Of a DNA stretch of 64,000 bases, positions 41,212 through 50,092 are shown in pieces; the first letter of the stretch is position 1, and each line of letters starts with the position of its first letter. The stretch comes from Desulfobacterium sp. (lineage in GTDB: Bacteria; Desulfobacterota; Desulfobacteria; Desulfobacterales; Desulfobacteraceae). The translations under genes and the position numbers were made by a program. Under the pieces are notes generated by a model. That model was not told the DNA's origin, did no database searches, and saw only the letters and a program-made list of their open reading frames with translations. Location of the stretch: assembly GCA_030145245.1 (NCBI GenBank), contig JAQYWC010000067.1, positions 62,001-126,000 on the forward strand, given 5' to 3'.

Positions 41212-42156
41212 TTGAAAGTTATTGTAACCGGAGGAGCTGGGTTCATCGGCCACCATACCGTCCGTGAATTGCTTGAAAATGGACATGATATCCTTGTGGT
41301 GGACAACCTGAGTGTCGGAAAACGGGCAAATATTCCGTCAGCAGTAATGTTTGAAAAGGCGGACGTCCTGGATTCCGGGGCAATGGTCCGCCTCTTTTCC
41401 CAGTTCAAGCCGGACGGAGTACTTCATCTTGCCGCACGGGTCAGTATTCGAAATTCCGTTGAAGCCTTTTTAGAAGATGCAAAACAAAATTATATCGGCA
41501 CTGCAACGGTTCTGGATGCAGCCGTTAAAGCCGACACGCCCCGCTTTATCCTTGCCAGCAGCATGGCAGTGTATGGGGACGCCCCCACCCCTTCCCCCAT
41601 TGCCGAGACCTGGCCGAAAGCCCCGGCAAGTCCCTATGGCATCAGCAAACTGGCCTCGGAACAAACGGTTTTGAACATTGGCGAGCAAACCGGCATCAAT
41701 GCAACGGTACTGCGTCTGTTCAACACCTTCGGAACCGGCCAGACCTACACGCCCTATGTCGGCGTCATCACCATTTTCATCCGACGGCTACTGGCTGGCA
41801 TGCATCCCATCATATTTGGAGATGGCAATCAATGCAGGGACTTTGTGTATGTCAAGGATGTTGCGCAATCATTTGTGAGTGCCCTTCATGGGGACCAGCG
41901 GGGAGTCACCATGAATATCGGAACAGGAATCGGAAAAACAGTGAATGAACTTGCTTGCCTGATAAGCGAAAAAACAGGACTTTCAATGGCACCGGAATAC
42001 ACTCCTGCAAAGTCCGAAGAGCTCCGTAACTCCGTTGCGGACATTTCCCTTGCCCGGGAAACCATCGGCTACGCTCCCCGGTATGGCATTGGTGATAAGT
42101 TAGAAGAAGTGATTGAATCTCTAAAATCGATCTCTCCCCATACGGATCCCCAGTAA
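41212..42156 (+). CDS. NAD-dependent sugar epimerase/dehydratase
   Basis: A 314-aa short-chain extended dehydrogenase. It has the NAD motif TGGAGFIGHHTV (8-19), the VDNLSVGKRANIP segment typical of UDP-glucose 4-epimerase relatives, the catalytic Ser in ILASSMAVYGD and the YxxxK pair in SPYGISKLASE. The start is the TTG at 41212 behind AAGGAGAAA; the sequence MKVIVTGGAG matches family N-termini. It likely converts the NDP-sugar made by the preceding gene. The next gene begins one base after its stop. Confidence 0.9.
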   Translation: MKVIVTGGAGFIGHHTVRELLENGHDILVVDNLSVGKRANIPSAVMFEKADVLDSGAMVRLFSQFKPDGVLHLAARVSIRNSVEAFLEDAKQNYIGTATVLDAAVKADTPRFILASSMAVYGDAPTPSPIAETWPKAPASPYGISKLASEQTVLNIGEQTGINATVLRLFNTFGTGQTYTPYVGVITIFIRRLLAGMHPIIFGDGNQCRDFVYVKDVAQSFVSALHGDQRGVTMNIGTGIGKTVNELACLISEKTGLSMAPEYTPAKSEELRNSVADISLARETIGYAPRYGIGDKLEEVIESLKSISPHTDPQ

Positions 42157-42157
42157 A

Positions 42158-42928
42158 ATGAGCCCTAAAATGAAAAGGACACAAAAGGTGAAACACAGAT
42201 GGACACATTCAACGGGGTGGATTGGGATCTGCTTGCTCCTCTGCGCCTGTTCCCACCTGCCCGCTACTGAAAAAGTCACAAGCCCCGATCAAGCCCGGGC
42301 GATTCAAGGGGTGCCCCTGCCTGGGGTGCGAAAGATACCAACCCAAACCTATCGGATTCTGCCTGGAGACAGGGTGGAAATTAAGTTTGTTTACCATCCT
42401 AAATTCTCAGAACAGATGGAGGTGCGGCCGGATGGAAGAATTTCCCTTCCCATTGTTCAAGAAATAATGGCCGCCGGTAAAACGCCCGGAGAACTGCAAA
42501 AAGATTTGTACGACGCTTTTTCCAAAGAACTGTACAAACCGGACATTTCGGTTATCATGCGTCATTTTGAAGGACGCGTGGTCTATGTCGGCGGGGCGGT
42601 CAAAACCCCTGGGGTTATGAAGGTGACGTTACCCACCACCCTGCTCCAGGCGGTCATATACAGTTCAGGCCCATTGACAAGTGCCAACGAAGAACAGGTT
42701 TTAATTATTCGGACGGGTTCGGATCAAGCCGCCCGGGTGCTCACCGTGAATCTGGAACAGATCCGGAAAGGAAACGCCCCCGATGTGTTGTTGGAGCCCT
42801 ATGACGTCATCTATCTGCCCAAAACCACCATCGCAAAAACCGGAGAATTTGTGGAAACTTATATCAACGCCCTTATTCCAAGGAACGTCAGTTTCCCATT
42901 TACCTACGAACTCCATGGAGACCAATAG
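42158..42928 (+). CDS. Wza-type outer-membrane polysaccharide export lipoprotein
   Basis: A 256-aa protein with a lipoprotein signal ending LLLCA-C31. The Poly_export domain covers about 60-140 (YRILPGDRVEIKFVYHP, VRPDGRISLPIVQEI) and an SLBB domain about 145-215 (VYVGGAVKTPGVMKV). It forms the outer-membrane exit channel with the chain-length protein encoded next. It is shorter than E. coli Wza (379 aa), lacking one SLBB repeat and probably the C-terminal outer-membrane helix, as seen in many non-enteric homologues. The start is one base after the epimerase stop. Confidence 0.9.
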   Translation: MSPKMKRTQKVKHRWTHSTGWIGICLLLCACSHLPATEKVTSPDQARAIQGVPLPGVRKIPTQTYRILPGDRVEIKFVYHPKFSEQMEVRPDGRISLPIVQEIMAAGKTPGELQKDLYDAFSKELYKPDISVIMRHFEGRVVYVGGAVKTPGVMKVTLPTTLLQAVIYSSGPLTSANEEQVLIIRTGSDQAARVLTVNLEQIRKGNAPDVLLEPYDVIYLPKTTIAKTGEFVETYINALIPRNVSFPFTYELHGDQ

Positions 42929-42943
42929 CTCGGACGATTATTT

Positions 42944-44530
42944 ATGATATCAGATATGAAAGAACATTCATTCCTTACCCTGCGAGATATTTTACGGACT
43001 TTTTTTAAAAATGGCCGTCAGATTCTCATCCTTACAGTGCTTTCGGCTATTTTGGGTGCCATCGTCAGTTTCTCATATCCGCCGGTATTCGAATCCCGCG
43101 GCGAGATTCTGGTGAAACGCCTCTCTTTAAACGAGAAAGACCCAGGTACCAACAGCGACTCCATGAGGGTCACCCCCAACATCCGTCATCTGGATCAAGC
43201 AGGGGAGATAAACACGGTCATCGTCCTGCTGAAGAGTATGGACCTGACCCGGCGCATTGTTGAAACCCTTGATATTACCAGGGAACGCTTTGATCGTATC
43301 CCGGATTACCGGAAATACATCCGAAGAGCCTGGGTCAATGTTAAAGAGGTCATCATAACAGCCTACAACCAAATCAAATACACCTTGCATTTGTCCAAAC
43401 CACCCACCCCGGAAGAACGCCGGATCCTCGAACAGAACCGACTGCTTGCGGACATTGCCGATGCATTCGATATTTCCCAGGTTCCGGACAGTGATATCAT
43501 CTCCATTGCATTTCGCTGCAACGATCAGACCCTGGCCCGGGAAATCACCGGAAAAATGTGTGAACAGGCATTGTTCTGGCATGAAGAGAAAACCGGATTA
43601 TCGCCCGTCAACCTAACATTTTATAAAAATCAGGTGGACGACGCCAGGCACAAGCTGAACCGGATAGAAAAGGAATTATCCACACTGCGAAGCACCATGA
43701 ATCTGATCGGGGCCGAACGGGAAACAGCCCTTTTAATCGAGCACCGGCTTTTATCCAAATCCCGTTTGAATAAGGCCCTCGTGAAACAAAAGGCCCTGGA
43801 CGCTCAACTGGCGTTTCTCAAAAACGAAATCCGGAAGAACGCCCCCTATATCATTTTAACCCGGGACATCTCCATCAATCCGGTATGGGAGAATGTTGCC
43901 CATGAAATCGCCAGGATGAAACTCGATCGGTTCAAGCAAGGCCAGGAATATGCAGAACAGGGAAGGATTATCTCCGGCATTGATGAATCCATCAAAGAAA
44001 GTGAAGCATTGCTGGAAACCATTCGCCCTGAAAAGAAAATGTCCTTTCAGGAAGGTGTCAACACGATCCATGAAAGCCTTGCCCATAGCTTGAATGCCAA
44101 AACAGCCGAACACGTCGCCGTTAGTTCAGAAATAGACCGGATTCGGGAAGAGATCGAGGAATTCAACCAGGAATTGAAAACCATCAACCAAAACATCCAT
44201 CTTGTTTCCAGGTTGGAGTTGGAATGGAAATCCACCCGGGAAACCTATGAGATGTATTTGAAAACCGCCGAGGAAACCCGGTTGCTGGACCAGAAAAAAA
44301 GAGCCAAAATAGTGGACCTGATCATCATTCAACAGGCGGATTCTCCCATACGCCCGGTCAAACCCCGAAAATGGTTGTATATTTTCCTTTCTGCTCTGTG
44401 CGCCTTTGTTTTGACAACGGCCCTGTGTTTTGTCCGGGAACTTAACGACACGACTTACTGGAACGCGGACGAAATCCAAAATGAGCTGGGGCTTCAAGTT
44501 TTGGGAACCATCGAACAATACAAAGGATAG
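42944..44530 (+). CDS. Polysaccharide co-polymerase / chain-length determinant (Wzz/GumC type)
   Basis: A 528-aa inner-membrane protein with TM1 at about 27-46 (ILILTVLSAILGAIVSFSYPP), a large periplasmic helical region with long coiled coils (about 215-450), then the proline-rich SPIRPVKPRKW motif followed by TM2 (about 478-498). It lacks a fused tyrosine-kinase domain; the kinase-like partner is the next gene. It bridges the inner membrane to the Wza-type channel and sets chain length. Confidence 0.9.
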   Translation: MISDMKEHSFLTLRDILRTFFKNGRQILILTVLSAILGAIVSFSYPPVFESRGEILVKRLSLNEKDPGTNSDSMRVTPNIRHLDQAGEINTVIVLLKSMDLTRRIVETLDITRERFDRIPDYRKYIRRAWVNVKEVIITAYNQIKYTLHLSKPPTPEERRILEQNRLLADIADAFDISQVPDSDIISIAFRCNDQTLAREITGKMCEQALFWHEEKTGLSPVNLTFYKNQVDDARHKLNRIEKELSTLRSTMNLIGAERETALLIEHRLLSKSRLNKALVKQKALDAQLAFLKNEIRKNAPYIILTRDISINPVWENVAHEIARMKLDRFKQGQEYAEQGRIISGIDESIKESEALLETIRPEKKMSFQEGVNTIHESLAHSLNAKTAEHVAVSSEIDRIREEIEEFNQELKTINQNIHLVSRLELEWKSTRETYEMYLKTAEETRLLDQKKRAKIVDLIIIQQADSPIRPVKPRKWLYIFLSALCAFVLTTALCFVRELNDTTYWNADEIQNELGLQVLGTIEQYKG

Positions 44531-44542
44531 CAATTACGAATC

Positions 44543-45235
44543 ATGGATATCATATCTCAACAGAAAACAACTTCCGGGCAGGTCAAATGGACGCTGGATC
44601 ACCCCTTTTTCAAAACCGAAAAGCCGGATCCGGTCTTTCGCTCCATTTATGAAAAAAGTATACTTCAACTCCAGGCCACCCCCCATCCAGTGGTCGGGGT
44701 GTTTTCAAGTATTCCGAGGGAAGGCTGCACCAGCATCGTATTAAAACTGGCACAGATGGCCTCCCAAAATCAAAAGACAGTTTTAATCATTGACACCGGT
44801 AACGGGGGAGAGCTCAGCCGCTACTTCAATCTTTCCGGGCACCGGGGAATCCATGATATCAGGGACAAACCATCGAACATCGCTGATATGGCCATTCCCA
44901 CGAAGTGGCAAGGTGTATCCGTGCTTCCCTTCGGGCTGGCAGCCAATACGGGATTACCCTACCAGGATTTAAAACCCGCCATTGCTGAACTCAAGCCCCA
45001 ATGGGATCTCACCCTGATCGATCTTCCCCCTATTTTGGAATCCTTGCTGGCAGCCCATCTATCGGATGGCGTTGTTGACAAACTCCTATGGGTCATTGCA
45101 GCCCATCGCACTCGCCGGGAAACCATCCTGCGGGCCCAGGCGGAACTCAGGACCTATGGGCAGCCCATCCCCCTGGAGACCATCCTGAACATGAGACAAT
45201 TTTTTATCCCGAAAGGGCTTTACCGATTCTTCTGA
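44543..45235 (+). CDS. BY-kinase/CpsD-like ATPase with degenerate P-loop
   Basis: A 230-aa cytoplasmic protein with the layout of CpsD/CapB tyrosine autokinases: an N-terminal adaptor helix (FRSIYEKSILQLQ), a P-loop region at 55-65, a second Walker motif (VLIIDTGNGG) and Walker B (LTLIDLPP). The P-loop reads SSIPREGCTSI where the family has PGEGKST, so the essential Lys is replaced by Cys (C62), and the Asp that normally follows IDAD in the A' motif is lost (IDTG). There is no C-terminal tyrosine cluster. It is therefore probably not a working kinase and may act as a structural partner of the chain-length protein. Confidence 0.82.
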   Translation: MDIISQQKTTSGQVKWTLDHPFFKTEKPDPVFRSIYEKSILQLQATPHPVVGVFSSIPREGCTSIVLKLAQMASQNQKTVLIIDTGNGGELSRYFNLSGHRGIHDIRDKPSNIADMAIPTKWQGVSVLPFGLAANTGLPYQDLKPAIAELKPQWDLTLIDLPPILESLLAAHLSDGVVDKLLWVIAAHRTRRETILRAQAELRTYGQPIPLETILNMRQFFIPKGLYRFF

Positions 45236-45250
45236 AAAAGGCCCAAGGCA

Positions 45251-46567
45251 ATGACTCTTTCCCATCAAAAACAACCCGGCACCCGCCCCAAGTTACATCG
45301 GGATATCGGGCATACCCTGTGGACCTTGATCTCTTCGGGCAGCAATGCCTTGCTGGGGGTGGGCGGCGGTCTGCTCATGATAACCTGCCTTTCCGTCCAG
45401 GAATACGGACGAATCAGTTCGGTTCTGGCGGTGGTCCTCATTGTCCAGGAACTGGTCGGTCAAGGTATCAATGACAGCATGGTGAGACTCGGCACCCAAG
45501 CCGTTGCAAAGGACACCCACCGGATCAACCATATCTTCCGGGCGGGTCTGGTGATCAAGCTCGGCATATGCGGCATACTGGCGGTTTGCCTCCTGGCGCT
45601 GCCGGACGGCGTCTACGGGATTCTCGGACTGGACAGAATCCAAGAGGCCCTGCCCCAGATGATTGCCGCCATCACGGGATATGGACTGTGGACCTTGATT
45701 CAGGCCAAAAAGCAAGCAGCGTTGGATTTTAAAACCCTGGCCTTGATTCGACCGGTTTACAACACAGCCCGGCTGTGCTTTTTTGCGCTGTTGATTACAA
45801 TGGGGACATTTACATGGATGCGGGCATTGTGGATCATCTCCGGTTGCTTCTTTTTAAGCGCATGGCTCATTGGATACAGGGACTGGTTGATATTATTACG
45901 CTTGCCCCTTGATGCCGAGTCGATAATAGCACCCATTGGCGCGGTATGGCGCTACGCGAAATGGAGTATCCTCGCCGGGGTGACCTATGTATTCTATAGC
46001 CGCATGGATGTGCTGATGTTAACCCGCATGAAAACCGAGTCGGATGTGGCGGTCTACAACGCCGCCTGGCAGATTTTGACAATTCTCGACCTTTGTATTA
46101 TTTCGATCATGACCACCATGATGCCCAAGGCCTGCCATCACCGATATTATGAGGACCTTTTAAATTGGTGCAAGCGATGCCTTTTCATCAGCGTCGGCGT
46201 ATCCGTCTTGAGTTTACCCATATTCATTTTTGTCGATGATTATATTCCCCTTTTGTTTCCCGGCGCCTATCTCATATCGGCGTCCTTGCTGAAAATCATG
46301 TATCCCGCATATATTCTCTCCCTGCTGGTTTTTCCATTGATTGGCCTGCTCTATGCATTGGAGCGGTTTTATATCAGTGCCATCGTCCATTCACTACTGT
46401 TGATAGTGAGTTTTCCGGTTTATTACATGGCGATCAACACCGCCGGTACCACAGGAGCTGCCTGGGGGACTTTGATATTGAAATCGGCAACAGCAGCCAT
46501 TTTAGGCCTGGCCGTATGGTGGTCCCTTTCCGGTGCCCCCAGAAAAGCATCCCCCCTCCGGAGATAA
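45251..46567 (+). CDS. Wzx-type polysaccharide flippase
   Basis: A 438-aa polytopic membrane protein of the MOP (MATE-like) exporter type, with about 12 helices. It starts with a basic cytoplasmic end and TLISSGSNALLGVGGGLLMITCLS; a middle segment VTYVFYSRMDVLMLTRMKTESDVAVYNAAWQI is typical of flippases, and so is the C-terminal VIPVYYMAI-like helix pair. It should move the lipid-linked repeat unit across the inner membrane. It overlaps no gene and lies 15 bp after the kinase-like gene. Confidence 0.87.
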   Translation: MTLSHQKQPGTRPKLHRDIGHTLWTLISSGSNALLGVGGGLLMITCLSVQEYGRISSVLAVVLIVQELVGQGINDSMVRLGTQAVAKDTHRINHIFRAGLVIKLGICGILAVCLLALPDGVYGILGLDRIQEALPQMIAAITGYGLWTLIQAKKQAALDFKTLALIRPVYNTARLCFFALLITMGTFTWMRALWIISGCFFLSAWLIGYRDWLILLRLPLDAESIIAPIGAVWRYAKWSILAGVTYVFYSRMDVLMLTRMKTESDVAVYNAAWQILTILDLCIISIMTTMMPKACHHRYYEDLLNWCKRCLFISVGVSVLSLPIFIFVDDYIPLLFPGAYLISASLLKIMYPAYILSLLVFPLIGLLYALERFYISAIVHSLLLIVSFPVYYMAINTAGTTGAAWGTLILKSATAAILGLAVWWSLSGAPRKASPLRR

Positions 46568-46582
46568 CCCCAGAAAGGAGCA

Positions 46583-47722
46583 ATGATGACATCACCGAAA
46601 ACAGTCTTGCAGGTCAGAAACAGTGTCTTATACGGAGGCGTGGAAACCACCATGCTCGGATGGCTCGACAACATCGACACCCGACGGTTCTCCTGCCCTG
46701 TGGCCCTGTTCAAGAATGCACGGGACACGGAAACCGCCTTCAAATCCCCCCTGGTATCCCATGGCCATACCGTGCATGAATTGCCCTGGGCCCCCGGGAA
46801 AAGCATCCCAAAGGCCATAAACCACCTGGCAGACCTCATCCGAGAGACCAATGCCGTGCTATTGCATACCCATGATTGGAGAAGCGACATCATCGGATAT
46901 TATGCGGCCCGAAAAGCCGGGATTCCCATTATGACCACGATCTATGTCTGGTTTCGGAAACCATTGAAAATATTACTCTACGAGCTTTTGGACACGTTAC
47001 ATATCCGTCGGTTTGACATGGTGACAGCGGTATGCGAGGCAACCCGGAAACAAACGATCTCCAGGGGAGTTAACGCCAGGCGGACCCAGGTTGTTATTTC
47101 CGGCATGGATCACCGTCGGGATCCGGGGCCTGTGGACAAGCTCGCGGTCCGGAAGCGGTTTGGCATCCAACCGGATGAGATCGCCTTTGTTTATACCGCC
47201 CGTTTTTACCCGGAAAAGGCCCATGGCAACCTGGTTGAAGCATTTGCACAATCCTTGAAGAACCATCGTCATAAAAAACTCCTGTTATTGGGAACAGGGC
47301 CCCTTGAAGCATCCATGCGCGCAAAAATCAAAACCCTTGGCATTGCGGATCATGTCATCATGCCGGGATTTGTAGACGATGTCCCCGTTGTGTTGAAAGC
47401 CATGGACGTCATGGTGCACCCCAGCCTTGCCGAAGGCATTTCCCTTGCCATCTATGAAGGTATGCTCATGGGATTACCCGTAATCGGCACCAACGTGGAC
47501 GGCACACCTGAAGTTGTGAAGCCCGGGGAGACCGGATGGATCGTTCCCGTCAGAGACAGCCGGGCCCTGTCCGCTGCCATGGATATTGCGACCGACCGTC
47601 CCGATCTCAGGAAGGCATACGGTGCCAACGCCAAGCGCCTAATAAAAACCCGGTATAGTCTGGATATGGCAGGCAATACATTACAGGATGTTTATGATCA
47701 CGTTATTTCCAATGCAGGATAG
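46583..47722 (+). CDS. Glycosyltransferase family 4
   Basis: A 379-aa GT-B enzyme. The N-terminal acceptor domain has LQVRNSVLYGGVETTMLGWL and HTHDWRSDIIGYYAA. The C-terminal nucleotide-sugar domain has YTARFYPEKAHGNLVEAFA, LLLLGTGPLE and the retaining EX7E motif EGISLAIYE followed by GLPVIGTNVDGTPEVV. It adds a sugar to the lipid-linked repeat unit. AAAGGAG lies before ATG 46583. The end overlaps the start of the polymerase gene. Confidence 0.92.
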   Translation: MMTSPKTVLQVRNSVLYGGVETTMLGWLDNIDTRRFSCPVALFKNARDTETAFKSPLVSHGHTVHELPWAPGKSIPKAINHLADLIRETNAVLLHTHDWRSDIIGYYAARKAGIPIMTTIYVWFRKPLKILLYELLDTLHIRRFDMVTAVCEATRKQTISRGVNARRTQVVISGMDHRRDPGPVDKLAVRKRFGIQPDEIAFVYTARFYPEKAHGNLVEAFAQSLKNHRHKKLLLLGTGPLEASMRAKIKTLGIADHVIMPGFVDDVPVVLKAMDVMVHPSLAEGISLAIYEGMLMGLPVIGTNVDGTPEVVKPGETGWIVPVRDSRALSAAMDIATDRPDLRKAYGANAKRLIKTRYSLDMAGNTLQDVYDHVISNAG

Positions 47723-49214
47723 GGCCGAAAAAGCAAAAAGCCATGGGGCGCCGGTTGAAAAATATGCCGGATATGCCGCCATTATCATGCTGTCCGCCCT
47801 TCTGCCCCTATGGGTGGGGCCGAAACTGTTCATCGGCATGGTGGCGGGCACTGCAATCCTGCTGCTAGTATTGATCAATCCCCGGTACGGATTATTGCTC
47901 ATCGCTTTGACCATTCCCCTGGAGGTCGCCGGAACCGTTGGGGCGTTGACCAGACACCTCCCCTTGACCATTCCAAAGATTCTGACCCTGGTAACCCTTT
48001 TCTCGACAATCATCCATGTTGGCATGAAAAAAATACAGATTCGCGTTTTGCCCTGGATGTACCTTTTGCCGGCGTTTCTGCTCATGGCCGTTTTCAGCCT
48101 CATGGGCGCCGGTGAAATGAAAAATGGTTTTGAAGCGGTCTTTCGCCTCTCCACAACGGTATTGTTTTTCTTCCTGGTTGTTCAGTTGGCCGATTCATGG
48201 AAAATCATCAAGCGATGCCTTTTAATTTTGATTCTGTCTTCCACACTGGCATCCACCTACGCCTTGATTCAAAGGTACCTGCCCCAAGCCCGGTTTGAAA
48301 CCCGGTACAGCTGGGAACAGTCCGAAGGGAATGTTTTCGGTGTGGAAAAAAGTGTCCTGGAAGAAAAAACCGTCGGTGTCGTGGAGCGTTCCACGGGCCT
48401 GAGCGCCCATGCCATTCTTCTAGCACTTAATGTTTCCCTTTTGATCCCGCTGGTGGTCGTCTTCTGGCGGAATACCCACGCTTTTGATTTAACCCGCATC
48501 CTATGGCTTCTGTTCATGGTGATTCTGCTGAGTTCCTTTGTGGTGACCTATTCCCGAACCGGCTTTGTTTTGCTTTTGTTTTCCTTCGGCATGATGTTTA
48601 TCAAACGGCTGGCCATATTAACGCCATTTACCCTCGTGGTCTGCGTTGCTGCCGGGATATTATTGATCAGCTTTCCCCCCCCCAGGTTCATCGACCGGGT
48701 TCTTTCTGTGAAAAGTTATACGAGCCAAAGCCATAGTTATTCGGTTCGCATGGAATTGTTCCAAGCCGGCTGGATGCAATTCAAGGATCATTTTTTAACC
48801 GGTGTCGGCTACGGCAACCGATACGATATTTTCAAATACTATGCATGTGCGGACAAAAAATCGGCGGTCACCCCCCACAACGCCTATATCCAGGTCGCAT
48901 CCCAGACCGGTGTTTTTGCCCTTGCCCTGCTGCTGGCTTTCTTTTTCAAAGTTCATCGAAACCTTTGCCGTGTGATCAAGACACTGCAAAAAAACGGGCA
49001 AGAAACATTTTCCAGAATAGGACAGGCCTTGGATATCAGTATTCTGACATTTCTTCTCTGCGGCCTGGTGCTGGATCTGTTTGATAAAGGCATGCCCCAG
49101 GCATGGCTCATCATCAGTCTTAGCGTTGCCTATTCCCTGCAGTTTGAACCAAAACCGGCTGGATTTGAGACCAATGCCCTTGAAACGGAACCCCACCGAC
49201 TGGAGCAGCCATGA
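47688..49214 (+). CDS. O-antigen ligase / Wzy-type polymerase
   Basis: A membrane protein of up to 508 aa with about 10-12 helices and a large periplasmic loop before a late conserved region (FLTGVGYGNRYDIFKYYACADKKSAVTPHNAYIQVASQTG), which is the Wzy_C/WaaL pattern. In this gene context it most likely polymerises the repeat unit. The first in-frame ATG (47688) lies 35 bp inside the preceding gene. ATG 47694 has AGG six bases upstream and ATG 47712 is also possible, so the exact start is open. The stop overlaps the next start as ATGA. Confidence 0.88.
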   Translation: MFMITLFPMQDRAEKAKSHGAPVEKYAGYAAIIMLSALLPLWVGPKLFIGMVAGTAILLLVLINPRYGLLLIALTIPLEVAGTVGALTRHLPLTIPKILTLVTLFSTIIHVGMKKIQIRVLPWMYLLPAFLLMAVFSLMGAGEMKNGFEAVFRLSTTVLFFFLVVQLADSWKIIKRCLLILILSSTLASTYALIQRYLPQARFETRYSWEQSEGNVFGVEKSVLEEKTVGVVERSTGLSAHAILLALNVSLLIPLVVVFWRNTHAFDLTRILWLLFMVILLSSFVVTYSRTGFVLLLFSFGMMFIKRLAILTPFTLVVCVAAGILLISFPPPRFIDRVLSVKSYTSQSHSYSVRMELFQAGWMQFKDHFLTGVGYGNRYDIFKYYACADKKSAVTPHNAYIQVASQTGVFALALLLAFFFKVHRNLCRVIKTLQKNGQETFSRIGQALDISILTFLLCGLVLDLFDKGMPQAWLIISLSVAYSLQFEPKPAGFETNALETEPHRLEQP

Positions 49215-50092
49215 AACAGACTCAATTATCCGTACTGATCGTAACCTATAATTGCAAAACGGATCTGAAGCGTTGCCTGGAAAGTCTGCACCCCCAGATT
49301 CAAAACAATCGGGAAGTCATCGTTCTCGACAATGCATCCACCGACGGTACCGTCCAGATGCTCAAGACGGATTACCCCTGGGTAAAACCCATATTCTCCC
49401 ATCAGAACCTCGGGCTTGCCCAGGGATTAAGGCAGGCGGCTCAATTGGCAACCGGCGATTGGCTGCTGCTGCTCAATGACGATACCATCATCCCCCGGGG
49501 GTCCATCGACGGACTCACGGCATTTGCCGGTTCCCATCCGAGGATCGGCGCTGTCGCCCCTCGAATCAGGGATGGAAAGGGCAATATTGAATATACGGCA
49601 CGAAAATTTCCCACACCCGTAAATGCCCTGTTCGGGCGGTACACCCTTTTGAGCCGAATCTGGCCGAACAATGCCATTACCCGGAATTTTTTAAATTTCA
49701 CCGCCCAATCGGCCTGCAGACCGTTTGCCTGTGACTGGGGATCCTTTGCCGCCGTTCTGGTACGAAAAAAGGCGCTTGAATCCATTGATTCCATTGATCC
49801 CGGCTTTTTTGTCTACTGGTCGGACGCCGACTTTTTTTACCGGCTGAAAAAGCGAGACTGGGAGGTATGGTGCACCCCTGATGTCGAAATGATCCACATG
49901 GAATACTACCGCCCCAACCGCAAACGAAGCCCGCTCTCCATTCTGGATTTCCACAGGGGGGCACTGCGGTACTATTACAAACACCATGGATTAAACGGAT
50001 GGAACCCATTGTTCTGGCTCGGAAGCACAGCACTGTTATTGAAAATGCTGGCGACCTTAATTGTAAATCATATCCGGTGCGAACATGAATAA
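49211..50092 (+). CDS. Glycosyltransferase family 2
   Basis: A 293-aa GT-A enzyme with the N-terminal LSVLIVTYNCKTDLKRCLESL, the nucleotide-binding VIVLDNASTDGT, the metal DxD-type motif LLNDDTIIPRG and the catalytic-base region DWGSFAAVLVRKKA... followed by DADFFYRLKKRDW. The layout matches rhamnosyltransferase-like GT2 enzymes. A C-terminal hydrophobic segment (NPLFWLGSTALLLKMLATLIV) suggests membrane attachment. It overlaps both neighbours by 4 and 8 bp. Confidence 0.92.
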   Translation: MKQTQLSVLIVTYNCKTDLKRCLESLHPQIQNNREVIVLDNASTDGTVQMLKTDYPWVKPIFSHQNLGLAQGLRQAAQLATGDWLLLLNDDTIIPRGSIDGLTAFAGSHPRIGAVAPRIRDGKGNIEYTARKFPTPVNALFGRYTLLSRIWPNNAITRNFLNFTAQSACRPFACDWGSFAAVLVRKKALESIDSIDPGFFVYWSDADFFYRLKKRDWEVWCTPDVEMIHMEYYRPNRKRSPLSILDFHRGALRYYYKHHGLNGWNPLFWLGSTALLLKMLATLIVNHIRCEHE

